From CAYLLT01 sp964591605 (lineage in GTDB: Bacteria > Planctomycetota > Phycisphaerae > UBA1845 > PWPN01), in contig CAZQEN010000357.1 of NCBI GenBank assembly GCA_964591605.1, forward strand, positions 1 through 7,728: a DNA stretch of 7,728 nucleotides, in the 5' to 3' direction. The notes beneath the pieces were generated by a model. The model saw only the letters and a program-made list of their open reading frames with translations. It did not search any database and was not told the origin of the DNA. This document shows positions 1-6,800 of this stretch, piece by piece (the stretch's first letter is position 1; each line of letters opens with the position of its first letter). Made by a program: the position numbers and the translations under genes.

Positions 1-861
1 ATTTCTGCCCTGGGCTTCAGTCCCGACGGTAGGCGGCTCTGCGTGGCCACCTCCGAGGGCCTGGTGAACCTGTGGGATGTCGACCTGGGCGTCGAACTGC
101 TCAACTTCCGAGAACAGTACGGGCAGCCGGTCCGATGCGCCGTGTTCAGCCCCGACGGATCTCTGCTGGTGTCGGGTGGAGACGACAGCCAGCTTTTCGT
201 CCGCGACCGCCTCACCGCCGCCCAGGCCGATGCCGCCAGCCGCGAATTGCTCGAGCGCATCCCCCGTGCCGCCACGCTGGTCGAATCGCTGTTCGTCCAT
301 CTGGGAGACTGGCACGAGGTGGCCCGGGCGGTGCGCGCCGATACAGCCCTGCCCGAGGCCGTCGGTCAACGGGCGCTCCACGACCTGCTCGCCCGTGCCC
401 TCAAGTACAGCATGTCCACGACCGACTGGGAGATCACCTTTTTCACCTGGGAGCCAACCCTCGACCTGGGCGAGATGGATCGTCGCTGGCGGGCAGCCAG
501 TCAGGGTCCGCCGCTGGCCCGCATCCATCACCGCCTGATCGATTTCAACTGGCAGTCTCCGTTGATGCCTGAGAAGGTTCCCCGCCGCTCGCCCATCGGG
601 ATGATCGCGACCGGATCCCTGACCACCGGGGCGGGGCGGTTTCGCGTCTCCACGTTCGCCGACGACGGCGTGCGGCTCTGGCTCGACGGCCGCCTGGTGA
701 TCGATGACTGGAAAGAGCACGCCGCCATGCGAAAAGAGGCCGAAATCGACCTGGGCGCGAGTCCCCACACCGCCCGGCTCGAATACTTCGACATCGGCGG
801 TGTGGCTGAGGTTCACCTCTTCCTCCAACCCGCCCGCACCGCCTCCGCCCCTGCTCCTTGA
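1..861 (+). CDS. WD40-PA14 domain protein, C-terminal part (5' end outside window)
   Basis: The reading frame is open from the first base and ends at the TGA at 859-861, leaving 286 visible residues; the GTG at 43 falls inside a WD40 blade and is not a real start. Residues 1-28 and about 36-70 are two WD40 blades, each with FSPDG; the first ends in NLWDV, the last in a degenerate FVRDR. Residues 71-140 are helical, resembling the tails that follow propellers in planctomycete kinase-WD40 proteins. Residues about 143-276 form a PA14 domain: LIDFNW (179-184), then GRFRVSTFADDGVRLWLDG (212-230) and LVIDDW (232-237). PA14 domains usually bind carbohydrate or mediate contacts outside the cytoplasm, and D221-D222 match the Asp pair that holds calcium in PA14 lectins. 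By analogy with the minus-strand gene in this window, the missing N-terminus may be a Ser/Thr kinase plus a membrane helix, but this is not visible. The domain calls are firm; the whole-protein function is unknown. Confidence 0.9.
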   Translation: MSALGFSPDGRRLCVATSEGLVNLWDVDLGVELLNFREQYGQPVRCAVFSPDGSLLVSGGDDSQLFVRDRLTAAQADAASRELLERIPRAATLVESLFVHLGDWHEVARAVRADTALPEAVGQRALHDLLARALKYSMSTTDWEITFFTWEPTLDLGEMDRRWRAASQGPPLARIHHRLIDFNWQSPLMPEKVPRRSPIGMIATGSLTTGAGRFRVSTFADDGVRLWLDGRLVIDDWKEHAAMRKEAEIDLGASPHTARLEYFDIGGVAEVHLFLQPARTASAPAP

Positions 862-878
862 CCGTCGCCCCGCAAAGT

Positions 879-944
879 AACGTGCTCTGCCGCCGATTCC
901 GGGTCTGATTCTGCGCATCCATGAGGGGTTCGGCGCACGTTTTT
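879..944 (+). terminator. Possible intrinsic terminator after the WD40-PA14 gene
   Basis: AACGTGC (879-885) pairs perfectly with GCACGTT (935-941); after one mismatch, CTG (887-889) can pair with CGG (931-933) using one G-U pair. The right arm runs straight into a T tract (TTTTT from 940). It starts 17 nt after the stop codon, where a terminator is expected. The weak point is the large loop of about 40 nt, so it may be a modest terminator or chance. Confidence 0.35.
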
Positions 945-967
945 CGATTTGATCAATAGAGAGCGAT

Positions 968-998
968 CGGCCGGGCACACGGGGTGCGCCCGCGGCCG
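968..998. repeat. GC-rich inverted repeat (strong hairpin)
   Basis: CGGCCG at 968-973 is repeated at 993-998 and, being self-complementary, closes a stem. Inside it GGGC (973-976) can pair with GCCC (988-991), or GCAC (975-978) with GTGC (984-987). No T tract follows on either strand, so it is not a classical intrinsic terminator. It could reinforce the stem just upstream, or be a protein-binding site. The function is unknown. Confidence 0.4.
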
Positions 999-1294
999 TT
1001 CTCCGAAGGGCCGATGACGCTCATAGACAGGCACGGCTTGATCGTGCGGACCCTCTGACCTCACAGCCTCGGGACCCAGCGCCAACCGCGTTTCCCTCGG
1101 TTGCTTGACCCGGGCGAGTGGGGCGGGGGGCCGTGCGCCTGCGGCGATCCCCTGCACGAAGCCCGATCCCCACCCTTGCGGCCCCCATCTGGCAGGTCCG
1201 GCCGGCCGGCTTGCACCTGTGACGGGTGCCCGCCTGCCCATGGGCCTGGAAATCTGCCTCGAACCCTGCAACAATCACTCCTCTCTCGGGCGTT

Positions 1295-1321
1295 CCGGTT
1301 GGGGGATTCAGCCAATCCCGG
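1295..1321 (+). promoter_or_regulatory. Overlapping alternative hairpins just before the SnoaL-like gene
   Basis: Two mutually exclusive stems can be drawn. One is GGGATT (1303-1308) with AATCCC (1314-1319), loop CAGCC. The other is CCGGTTGG (1295-1302) with CCAA (1312-1315) and CCGG (1318-1321), with a 2-nt bulge. Both end 11-15 nt before the Shine-Dalgarno sequence at 1332-1340, so they would lie in the 5' leader if transcription begins upstream. Switching between them is speculation. Confidence 0.25.
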
Positions 1322-1331
1322 TATTTCAGGC

Positions 1332-1340
1332 AGAAGGGAG
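1332..1340 (+). promoter_or_regulatory. Ribosome binding site that fixes the SnoaL-like start
   Basis: AGAAGGGAG ends 9 nt before the ATG at 1350. It is the only good purine-rich site near this frame, and protein similarity also begins there. It rules out the longer in-frame reading from position 1101, whose extra residues look non-coding. Confidence 0.75.
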
Positions 1341-1349
1341 TTCACAACC

Positions 1350-1733
1350 ATGGCCAGCGCGTTGGAAGTCGGCAGGAAACTTGTCGCATTGTGCAATCAG
1401 GGCAGAGGCCTCGAGGCGATCGACACCCTCTACAGCCCGGGCATTGTGAGCATCGAGGCCCAGGAGCACCCTCCTTTTCCCGCCCGCCTTGAGGGCATCC
1501 AGGCCGTCCGCGGCAAGAGCGAGTGGTGGTATGGCAACCATGAGGTCCACAAGGGCGAGGCCCGCGGCCCCTGGCCCAATGGTGATCGCTTCGTCGTCAT
1601 GTTCAACTACGAGGTGACGCCCAAGGCCGGGCCCATGGCCGGGAAACGCATGGCCATGGAGGAGGCCGCCCTCTACACGGTCAAGGACGGCAAGGTTGTT
1701 CAGGAGGAGTTCTTCTACCACATGGGCGGTTGA
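1350..1733 (+). CDS. NTF2-like / SnoaL-like domain protein
   Basis: This is a 127-residue protein of the NTF2-like (SnoaL-type) alpha+beta cone fold, full length for the family. Recognisable stretches are an N-terminal helix with LVALCNQGRGLEAIDTLYSP (residues 11-30), IVSIEA (32-37), the EGIQAVRGKSEWW segment (48-60), NHEVHKGEARGPWPNGDRF (63-81), a strand pair with VMFNYEVTPKAGPMAGKR (83-100), and a C-terminal strand with VKDGKVVQEEFFYHMGG. Members form small cytoplasmic barrels, often dimers, and many are uncharacterised; some bind or transform small hydrophobic molecules. There is no signal peptide or membrane helix. No catalytic residues can be assigned from this subgroup, so no reaction is proposed. 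It stands alone, with large gaps on both sides and strong hairpins 22 nt after its stop, which suggests its own transcript. I see no sign of truncation or frameshift. Confidence 0.9.
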   Translation: MASALEVGRKLVALCNQGRGLEAIDTLYSPGIVSIEAQEHPPFPARLEGIQAVRGKSEWWYGNHEVHKGEARGPWPNGDRFVVMFNYEVTPKAGPMAGKRMAMEEAALYTVKDGKVVQEEFFYHMGG

Positions 1734-1754
1734 GCGCCCGTGTGGATACACCGA

Positions 1755-1802
1755 TGGCCGGCCGCCCGGACTGAAGTTCCCTCCGCCCGGGCGGCACGGC
1801 CA
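1755..1802 (+). terminator. Strong 15-bp-stem hairpin after the SnoaL-like gene
   Basis: TGGCCG (1755-1760) pairs with CGGCCA (1797-1802), and GCCGCCCGG (1761-1769) pairs with CCGGGCGGC (1787-1795). This gives 15 base pairs interrupted only by one bulged A (1796) around a 17-nt loop. It begins 22 nt after the stop codon. No T tract follows it, so it is not a textbook intrinsic terminator, but very stable GC stems at gene ends in GC-rich genomes can stop transcription or protect the 3' end of mRNA. Confidence 0.55.
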
Positions 1803-1848
1803 CCCGGGGTCAGCCCGATCCGCTCAACTTGACGCAGATCCCCGCATC

Positions 1849-1895
1849 GGGCGCCGTCCCGCCTTCTCCAGCGCGCCCAGTTTCTCTTCTTTTCC
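1849..1895 (+). terminator. Second terminator-like stem with T-rich tract
   Basis: GGGCGC (1849-1854) pairs with GCGCCC (1873-1878) around an 18-nt loop and is followed after two bases by TTTCTCTTCTTTT (1881-1893). Stem plus T-rich tail is the intrinsic terminator pattern, though the tract is broken by C residues. It lies about 115 nt after the SnoaL-like stop and could back up the strong hairpin at 1755-1802. Confidence 0.4.
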
Positions 1896-1919
1896 CCTTT
1901 CGTGAGCTCGCAGGCACTG

Positions 1920-1971
1920 CGGCGCGACCCGCGCCGGACCTGTCGCTTGGTCCAGGGTTCCCAACGGAACC
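1920..1971. repeat. Three adjacent inverted repeats (hairpin cluster)
   Basis: CGGCGCG (1920-1926) pairs with CGCGCCG (1930-1936) around the 3-nt loop ACC. GGACC (1936-1940) pairs with GGTCC (1949-1953) around an 8-nt loop. GGTTCC (1956-1961) pairs with GGAACC (1966-1971) around the loop CAAC, with a possible outer CAG/CTG pair (1953-1955 with 1976-1978). The three follow one another with almost no spacer, about 65 nt upstream of the promoter at 2038. They could be RNA structure or DNA-binding sites; no function is recognised. Confidence 0.4.
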
Positions 1972-2037
1972 AGCCCTGCTCGTTTCCGGCGGGCCCGCTC
2001 GCCTGCCCCATGAACTGCCTCCATCCTGATGCTGAGC

Positions 2038-2065
2038 TTGAATGGGTGGGCATCGCTGGTACAAT
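2038..2065 (+). promoter_or_regulatory. Sigma70-type promoter with extended -10 for the GHL10 lipoprotein gene
   Basis: TTGAAT (2038-2043) and TACAAT (2060-2065) are separated by 16 nt, and TG at 2057-2058 is correctly placed for an extended -10 element. Transcription would begin near 2072, giving a leader of about 36 nt before the ATG at 2108. An alternative ATG at 2042 lies inside this promoter, which argues against it as the start. Confidence 0.6.
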
Positions 2066-2097
2066 CACCGCGGTCGATCCCTCACATCTCTGGCTCT

Positions 2098-2101
2098 GGA
2101 G
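2098..2101 (+). promoter_or_regulatory. Ribosome binding site deciding the ATG at 2108
   Basis: GGAG ends 6 nt before the ATG at 2108, within the usual spacing. The adjoining GGCT (2092-2095) and AGCC (2100-2103) can form a small stem whose loop exposes part of the GGAG, a minor possible influence on translation. Confidence 0.65.
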
Positions 2102-2107
2102 CCTGCC

Positions 2108-3820
2108 ATGCGATCCTCTCGTACCCGCCAAATCGTTCCTTTTCACGTCATCCTGGTTTTCTGTGCCGCCGCCGCGACGTTGCCGGCCGGGTGCAGCCTG
2201 ATCGAGTCCGATGGTCAGCCCGGTTCAGGTCAGAACGCCGGCGATGACCCCCCCGATCCGGTGCGCGAGTTCCGTGGCGTGTTCGTGACCACGGCGTTCA
2301 ACCTCGACTGGCCGTCCCGTCCCGGTCTCCATCCGAACCAGCTGGACGCCGAAATCCACGAGGTCGTCAGCCGCGTCAAGGAGTTGAACTGCAACGTCGT
2401 CATCCTCCAGGTCCGGGCGCTCGGTGACCGGATCCACAGAAAAGCCGGGACTCCACCCCCATCCCCGAATCCGCCTCCCTGGGCGGCCTCGCTGAATCAC
2501 GGTGACGACAGGGATCCCGACAAGCAGAACAGGGTTTACGACCCGCTGGCCCGGTGGATTGCCGCCTGCCATGAAGAGGGCCTCGAACTGCATGCCTGGG
2601 TCAACCCCTTCCGCCTGGACGGCCTCGTCGAAGACGGCTCAAACAAGATGGCCGATGACGATAACAAGAAGTATCTCCCTGTGATCATTTCCCCTGATGA
2701 GAATACGTTGTTCCTCGATGCCAGCTACCAGAACGTCCAGACGTATGCTCTCGGTATCATCAAGGAGTTGCTTTACTACCCTGATCCTGTTCCGCCAGAC
2801 ACGATGGCCGGCAGTCCCACGAGCGTGACCGCCGCGAGCCCCGGCGAGAAGATCGACGGTCTCCTGTACGATCACGTGATGCCGCCGCCGCCCCCGGGAA
2901 GCACGCAGCCTGTCCTCTATTCCACCGCCGTAAAAAAGCCCAATCCGCATCAGAAGCGACTCGGTTGGCTCAAGAAGAAATCCAAGTCTCCAGCCAACAA
3001 TCCCAACCCCAAGCCCATGGGCGATTTCATAGAGGCTACATTTCATCAAGTGTATGAAGTGCACGGCCTCAAGTTCGGGCTCAGCCCGTGCAGGAAGGAT
3101 CAGCAGGCTGATAAGTGGCTTGCCCAGGGGAAGGTCAACTACATGGTGCCGGAACTCTACTTTCAGAAGAGCACGCCGGACGAGTTCAAGAACGAGCTTG
3201 CGAAGTGGCTCATTAACCTGCCGTTGAAGGCTGATTTCAAGCCGATTGTCGTCTCGGGGCTGGCCGCCTGCTACGTCGTCGTGCCCCACGAGAAGACCGG
3301 CCAGCTTTGGCCACCCGAGGTGATCATCGATCAGATCTCCGATACGGCTCTGGCTCAGGGCAACAACCCGCAGGCCGTGGCATCAGGTCACGCCTTCTAT
3401 TCCTGGAGCGCCCTGAGGTCGGCGCGGCACGGCGGGCCCCCCGGCCCTGCATCCAACCCGGATGAGAATCTCGGAGAACTGCTCCAAAAGGGTCCGTATC
3501 ATGAAGCAGCGCTGGTCCCCATCTGCCGGAAGGACCCCGGCACGCCCCAAACCACACTACAAACCCCCGACGTTTGGCTGACGAAGACCAGCGATGGCAA
3601 GAAGGCCACTTGGGAACCGAACCCCGATACGGCCGATGTGTTTTTGTGGGCCGTTCGCTTCCACGATACGAATCCTGCTTCGCTTGGTTGGGGGCCATTG
3701 CGGGTGTTCGGAGGATCCACCCGATCCTGCGATGTGCCCTCGACGATCGATGAGGTGGCGGTGAAAGCAGTGGATCGCTACAACCGCGAAAGCCCGGCCT
3801 TCGGTCGTCCTAAGCCCTGA
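2108..3820 (+). CDS. Predicted lipoprotein, GHL10 (COG1649/DUF187) glycosidase-like
   Basis: This 570-residue protein belongs to the glycosyl hydrolase-like 10 family, TIM-barrel enzymes including E. coli DigH (YddW), which cuts denuded peptidoglycan strands. Residues 1-28 are a signal peptide (RTR, then a hydrophobic stretch) ending in LPAG before C29, a probable lipidation site, so the protein should be anchored outside the cytoplasmic membrane. Barrel signatures appear in order: EFRGVFVTTAFNLDWPS (54-70), NVVILQVRALGD (96-107), YDPLARWI (144-151), GLELHAWVNPFR (158-169), IDGLLYDHVMPP (249-260), LKFGLSPC (321-328) and VNYMVPELYFQ (343-353). The C-terminus, about 500-560, looks like a fibronectin-III-like domain ending VAVKAVDRYNRESP. 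Two otherwise typical motifs are altered: the usual Asp-Asp after DG is D255-H256, and the usual PQ.YW is P348-E349-L-Y-F. A Lys/Pro/Asn-rich insert spans about 266-295. The start at 2108 is supported by GGAG, the signal peptide and the promoter. The family is confident; substrate and activity are uncertain. Confidence 0.88.
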   Translation: MRSSRTRQIVPFHVILVFCAAAATLPAGCSLIESDGQPGSGQNAGDDPPDPVREFRGVFVTTAFNLDWPSRPGLHPNQLDAEIHEVVSRVKELNCNVVILQVRALGDRIHRKAGTPPPSPNPPPWAASLNHGDDRDPDKQNRVYDPLARWIAACHEEGLELHAWVNPFRLDGLVEDGSNKMADDDNKKYLPVIISPDENTLFLDASYQNVQTYALGIIKELLYYPDPVPPDTMAGSPTSVTAASPGEKIDGLLYDHVMPPPPPGSTQPVLYSTAVKKPNPHQKRLGWLKKKSKSPANNPNPKPMGDFIEATFHQVYEVHGLKFGLSPCRKDQQADKWLAQGKVNYMVPELYFQKSTPDEFKNELAKWLINLPLKADFKPIVVSGLAACYVVVPHEKTGQLWPPEVIIDQISDTALAQGNNPQAVASGHAFYSWSALRSARHGGPPGPASNPDENLGELLQKGPYHEAALVPICRKDPGTPQTTLQTPDVWLTKTSDGKKATWEPNPDTADVFLWAVRFHDTNPASLGWGPLRVFGGSTRSCDVPSTIDEVAVKAVDRYNRESPAFGRPKP

Positions 3821-3850
3821 GGTTGCGAGATCATCGCCCGCCAGGCCCTG
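3821..3850. other. 30-bp gap between convergent genes
   Basis: Only 30 bp separate the stop codon of the GHL10 gene from that of the kinase gene, which runs the other way. No stem followed by a T tract is visible on either strand in the gap, so transcripts from the two genes probably overlap at their 3' ends or end by Rho. Confidence 0.5.
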
Positions 3851-6800
3851 TTAACGCCGTGCATGGTCACCTGACGCGTGCGTGGCCGGTATGGTGGTCG
3901 GTCGCGGCGCCGGCGCGCTCTCCACGGCCGTCAGACACAGACGCAGGTAGCTCTCGGGCGCTTCATGAGCTGCCAGCGCCCGCCGGAACTCGCGCGCTGC
4001 CTGCGTCATCTGATCGAGCTGCCAGTAGCATCGGGCCAGCGTCAGTGACGACACCGGCACGCCCGTCTCGCGGGCCCGCACCAGCAGATCCACTGCCCAG
4101 TCATCGACGCCCCGAAACGCATACCACTCGCCCAGCGTCGCCAGCGCCGGCCCGTCGTCTGCATGGGATCGCAGGGCCGTCCGCGCCGTCTCGAGCCGGG
4201 GCTCGAATTCCAGGTGCCGCAGTGACCGCGACGTATCCCACAGGCTCACGAACGGCCCGCTCCCGGTCAACACCGCGTCCCCCGGCGGAACCACCGCCAG
4301 CGCGTAGCAGTCCATCGGCAACTGGGCCGGCAGGCTCAGTTCACGCGCCGTCGGCACGTCCCACATCCGGAAGGTCTGGTCGCGGCCCACCGAAAACAGG
4401 GTGCGATCTCCGCGCCCCAGGCCGATGCTTTCCACCACCAGCGTCGGTCCGAGGAAGTCGTTGACCTTTCGCAGCGGGAACGACGTCAGGTCCCACTGGC
4501 GAAGCAGCAACTCGTGTCCGCCCGTGATCGCACTCCTGCCGTCCGCCGTGAACACGATGCAGTCCACGCTGGCCGTTTTGGCCACCGCCGGATGCGTCAG
4601 CAGACACTGACCCGTTTCCAGATCCCAGTAATGGATCTCGCCGCCCTCGTCTCCGCACAGGGCGTGCTTCGAGTCGGGAGCAATGACCACGCACATGATG
4701 TGGCGGCTCCGTGCGGGAAGCAGCGGGCGGACGATCTCGCCCGAATCGAGACTTCGCAGGTCCATGGTGTGATCCGGCCGCGAACGCAGGGCGTAACGCC
4801 CGTCCGGAGAGACGCTCGTGAAACACCAGGTCCCCCCGCGCAGATTCCGCCGCTCGCCCGGCCCTTCCTCCGGAAAAGTGCGAAGTTCGCGCCCGCTGAG
4901 CACGTCCCACAGCCGGCACTCGCCGAGGTTATCCGCGGTCAGCAGCCGTTGTCCGTCGGGCAACACCGTCGCCGTATCGATCGGCCGGGGGTGGCCGGAG
5001 AACGTCTGCAGCACCCGGAACGTCGCCAGGTCGTACAGCCTGACCGTTCCATCCGCGTCTCCCGACACGAAGGTGGTGCCGTCCGGCGAGCCGTGGAGGC
5101 TCGTGACGGTATCGGCTTCCATCGTCAGCGGGGCTTCCGCGTTTCGCTCCAGGCTCCACACCCGCAGCGTGCCGTCCATGCCCGCCGAGAGGGCGCGGAG
5201 CCCGTCCGGGGACACGGCGACGCCGCGGACCCCCTCGCGGTGCCCCACGAACGTGCGCAGCATGTCGCCGGTCTGCACCTGCCACAGCCTCAGGCTCCCG
5301 TCCATCGAGCAGGAAAAGGCGGTCTCGCCCCGGCCGACGAACTCGACGCCGCGCACCCCCGCCGTGTGACCCTTGAAGCTGCGGATCGGCGCGCCGCTGC
5401 GGGCGTCCCACAGAATCAGCGTCTGATCGAAGCTGCCCGACAGAACGCGGCGCCCGTCCGGAGAAAACACCGCACTGATGACGTATCCCAGGTGTCCGCT
5501 CAGCTTGCGCGGCGCCTCCGGGCTGGCCAGATCCCAGATCCAGATCTCCTTCTGGTAGGTGGTCGCCAGAGCACTCTGCCCATCCGGCGAAAAGGCGACG
5601 CCGTAGTAGGTGTACTCGTCTGCGTCCCCCGGGAGCAGCGACCTGAGCTCCCGGCTCTGCAGATCCCAGAGGCGGACCGCCCCCCCCTCGTCGGCCGGGG
5701 CCGACAACGCCCATCGGCCGTCGGATGACAACGCCACCCCTCGCACCTGCCCCATGGGCTCGCGCAGCGGCTCCATGACCTCTTGGCGGGTCTCGATGTC
5801 CCACAGCCGCACCGTCCTGTCCTCGCCTCCCGAGAGCAGGTGCCGGCCATCGCGGGAAACCGCCAGACAGTGGACGGCGCCGGCGTGGCCGCGGAAGGGC
5901 GGTTCCAACTCCCGCCCACCGCGCACATCCCAGAGCCTGATCGTTCCGTCCTCCGACGCCGAGCAGGCCCGCCGACCGTCCGGAAGCCACGCCACCGCCA
6001 TCAGGCCCTGCGAATGGCCGGTCAGCGTATTGATCGGGGCCTCGAACGCCCGAAATGAGCGGTAGAGACCCACCTCGGCCGGCAGGGGAGACCGGCCCAC
6101 GGCGAGCAGGGCCTCTCGCGCCCGCTTGAAAGCCCCGCGCGCATCCTGACCGCGCCCGGCCAGATGCAGCGCCGTTCCCTGATCGAGCGCTCCCTCCGCG
6201 TACGCCGCCTGGGCGATCCGCTCGCGGCTCCGGGCGAGCGAACCCTGCTCTTCGGCGATCTCACGCTGCTTCCGCTCGCCGTCCCGGGCCGCCGCGGCCA
6301 ACGCCTCGGCCACCCGGGCCTGACGCAGGAGAGCCAGCGACAACAGCAGGCCCACGGCCAGCATCGCCACAAACCCCGCCCCGACCGCCAGCGGCAGCCG
6401 GTATTGTCGAAGGTGTTTGCGCAGGATGTACCACGTGCTGTCGCGCTTGGCCTCGATGGGCTCGCCTGCCAGGTAGTGCCCGATGTCCCGCGCCAGCTCG
6501 CCGGCCGACTGGTACCGCCGATCCCGTTCCTTGGCCAGGCTTTTGAGCACGATCGTCTCGACTTCGTCGTCGATTTCCCGGCGCAGGGCCCGCGGCGGCA
6601 CCGGCGGCGCGTTCATGATCCGGTCCGCCACCTCCCGGAAACCCCCCATGGTGACGTATGGGAAATCGCCGGTGAGCATGTGGTACAGAATCACGCCCAG
6701 CGAATACACATCCGTCCGAACATCGATCTTGCCCGGAACGCCTTCAGCCTGCTCCGGCGAAGCCCACGCCGGCGTGCCCAGGAACTGCCCCGTCTCGGTC

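Larger units (their letters stand above)
862..1349. other. Intergenic region with several inverted repeats, no convincing gene
   Basis: This 488-bp gap separates the WD40-PA14 gene from the SnoaL-like gene. Open frames here on both strands have arginine/proline/glycine-rich translations, no recognisable domain and no good ribosome site. It holds a terminator-like stem (879-944), a GC-rich hairpin (968-998), short inverted repeats GCACG/CGTGC (1031-1047) and CAACCG/CGGTTG (1083-1103), a 12-bp palindrome CCGGCCGGCCGG (1198-1209), a GGCAGG/CCTGCC pair (1191-1196 and 1233-1238) enclosing GCACC/GGTGC (1213-1229), and a palindrome GCCCATGGGC (1236-1245). In DNA this GC-rich, stems of five or six pairs arise often by chance, so most of these are weak. 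No clear sigma70 promoter for the downstream gene was found. Confidence 0.6.
1734..2107. other. Intergenic region: terminator-like stems, hairpin cluster and promoter
   Basis: This 374-bp gap has no convincing gene; overlapping open frames on both strands have biased translations without known domains. From left to right it holds a very strong hairpin (1755-1802), a second stem followed by a pyrimidine tract (1849-1901), three adjacent small hairpins (1920-1971), and a promoter (2038-2065) for the lipoprotein gene. The hairpins may mark the 3' end of the SnoaL-like transcript, an undescribed structured RNA, or both. Confidence 0.6.

Noticed and set aside
1247..1275. TGGAAA and AACAAT as a promoter for the SnoaL-like gene
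   Set aside because: The 17-nt spacing is right, but each element matches only four of six bases and the -10 lacks its leading T; too weak to list.
1101..1349. In-frame upstream extension of the SnoaL-like protein
   Set aside because: The extra residues are Cys/Pro/Gly-rich and unlike the family, and the ribosome site AGAAGGGAG points to the ATG at 1350.
813..1396. Minus-strand open frames between the WD40-PA14 and SnoaL-like genes
   Set aside because: They overlap each other in different frames and the ends of real genes, lack domains and have biased composition.
1829..1834. TTGACG as a -35 element for a small RNA over the hairpin chain
   Set aside because: No -10-like sequence occurs 15-19 nt downstream.
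2042..2107. Earlier ATG for the GHL10 lipoprotein
   Set aside because: It lies within the predicted promoter and lacks a ribosome site; starting there would bury the signal peptide.
1715..2146. 143-residue minus-strand open frame across the intergenic region
   Set aside because: It covers strong hairpins and the promoter of the next gene, and its Arg/Gly/Ser-rich translation matches no family I recognise.
2639..3289. 216-residue minus-strand open frame
   Set aside because: Antisense to the conserved barrel of the GHL10 gene, with no recognised domain.
3823..4464. 213-residue open frame on the plus strand after the GHL10 gene
   Set aside because: Antisense to the kinase C-terminus, with low-complexity Pro/Arg/Ser/Ala translation.
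4514..5728. 404-residue open frame on the plus strand
   Set aside because: It lies wholly antisense to the WD40 part of the kinase gene. Its translation is rich in Arg, Pro, Gln and His without any domain, as expected from reading GC-rich codons backwards.
5140..6030. Recurring GTCC-GG-like and CCCAC-AG-like motifs at regular spacing, suggesting a DNA repeat array
   Set aside because: They are the coding of repeated SPDGR and LWD segments in successive WD40 blades, not a CRISPR or nucleotide-level tandem repeat.
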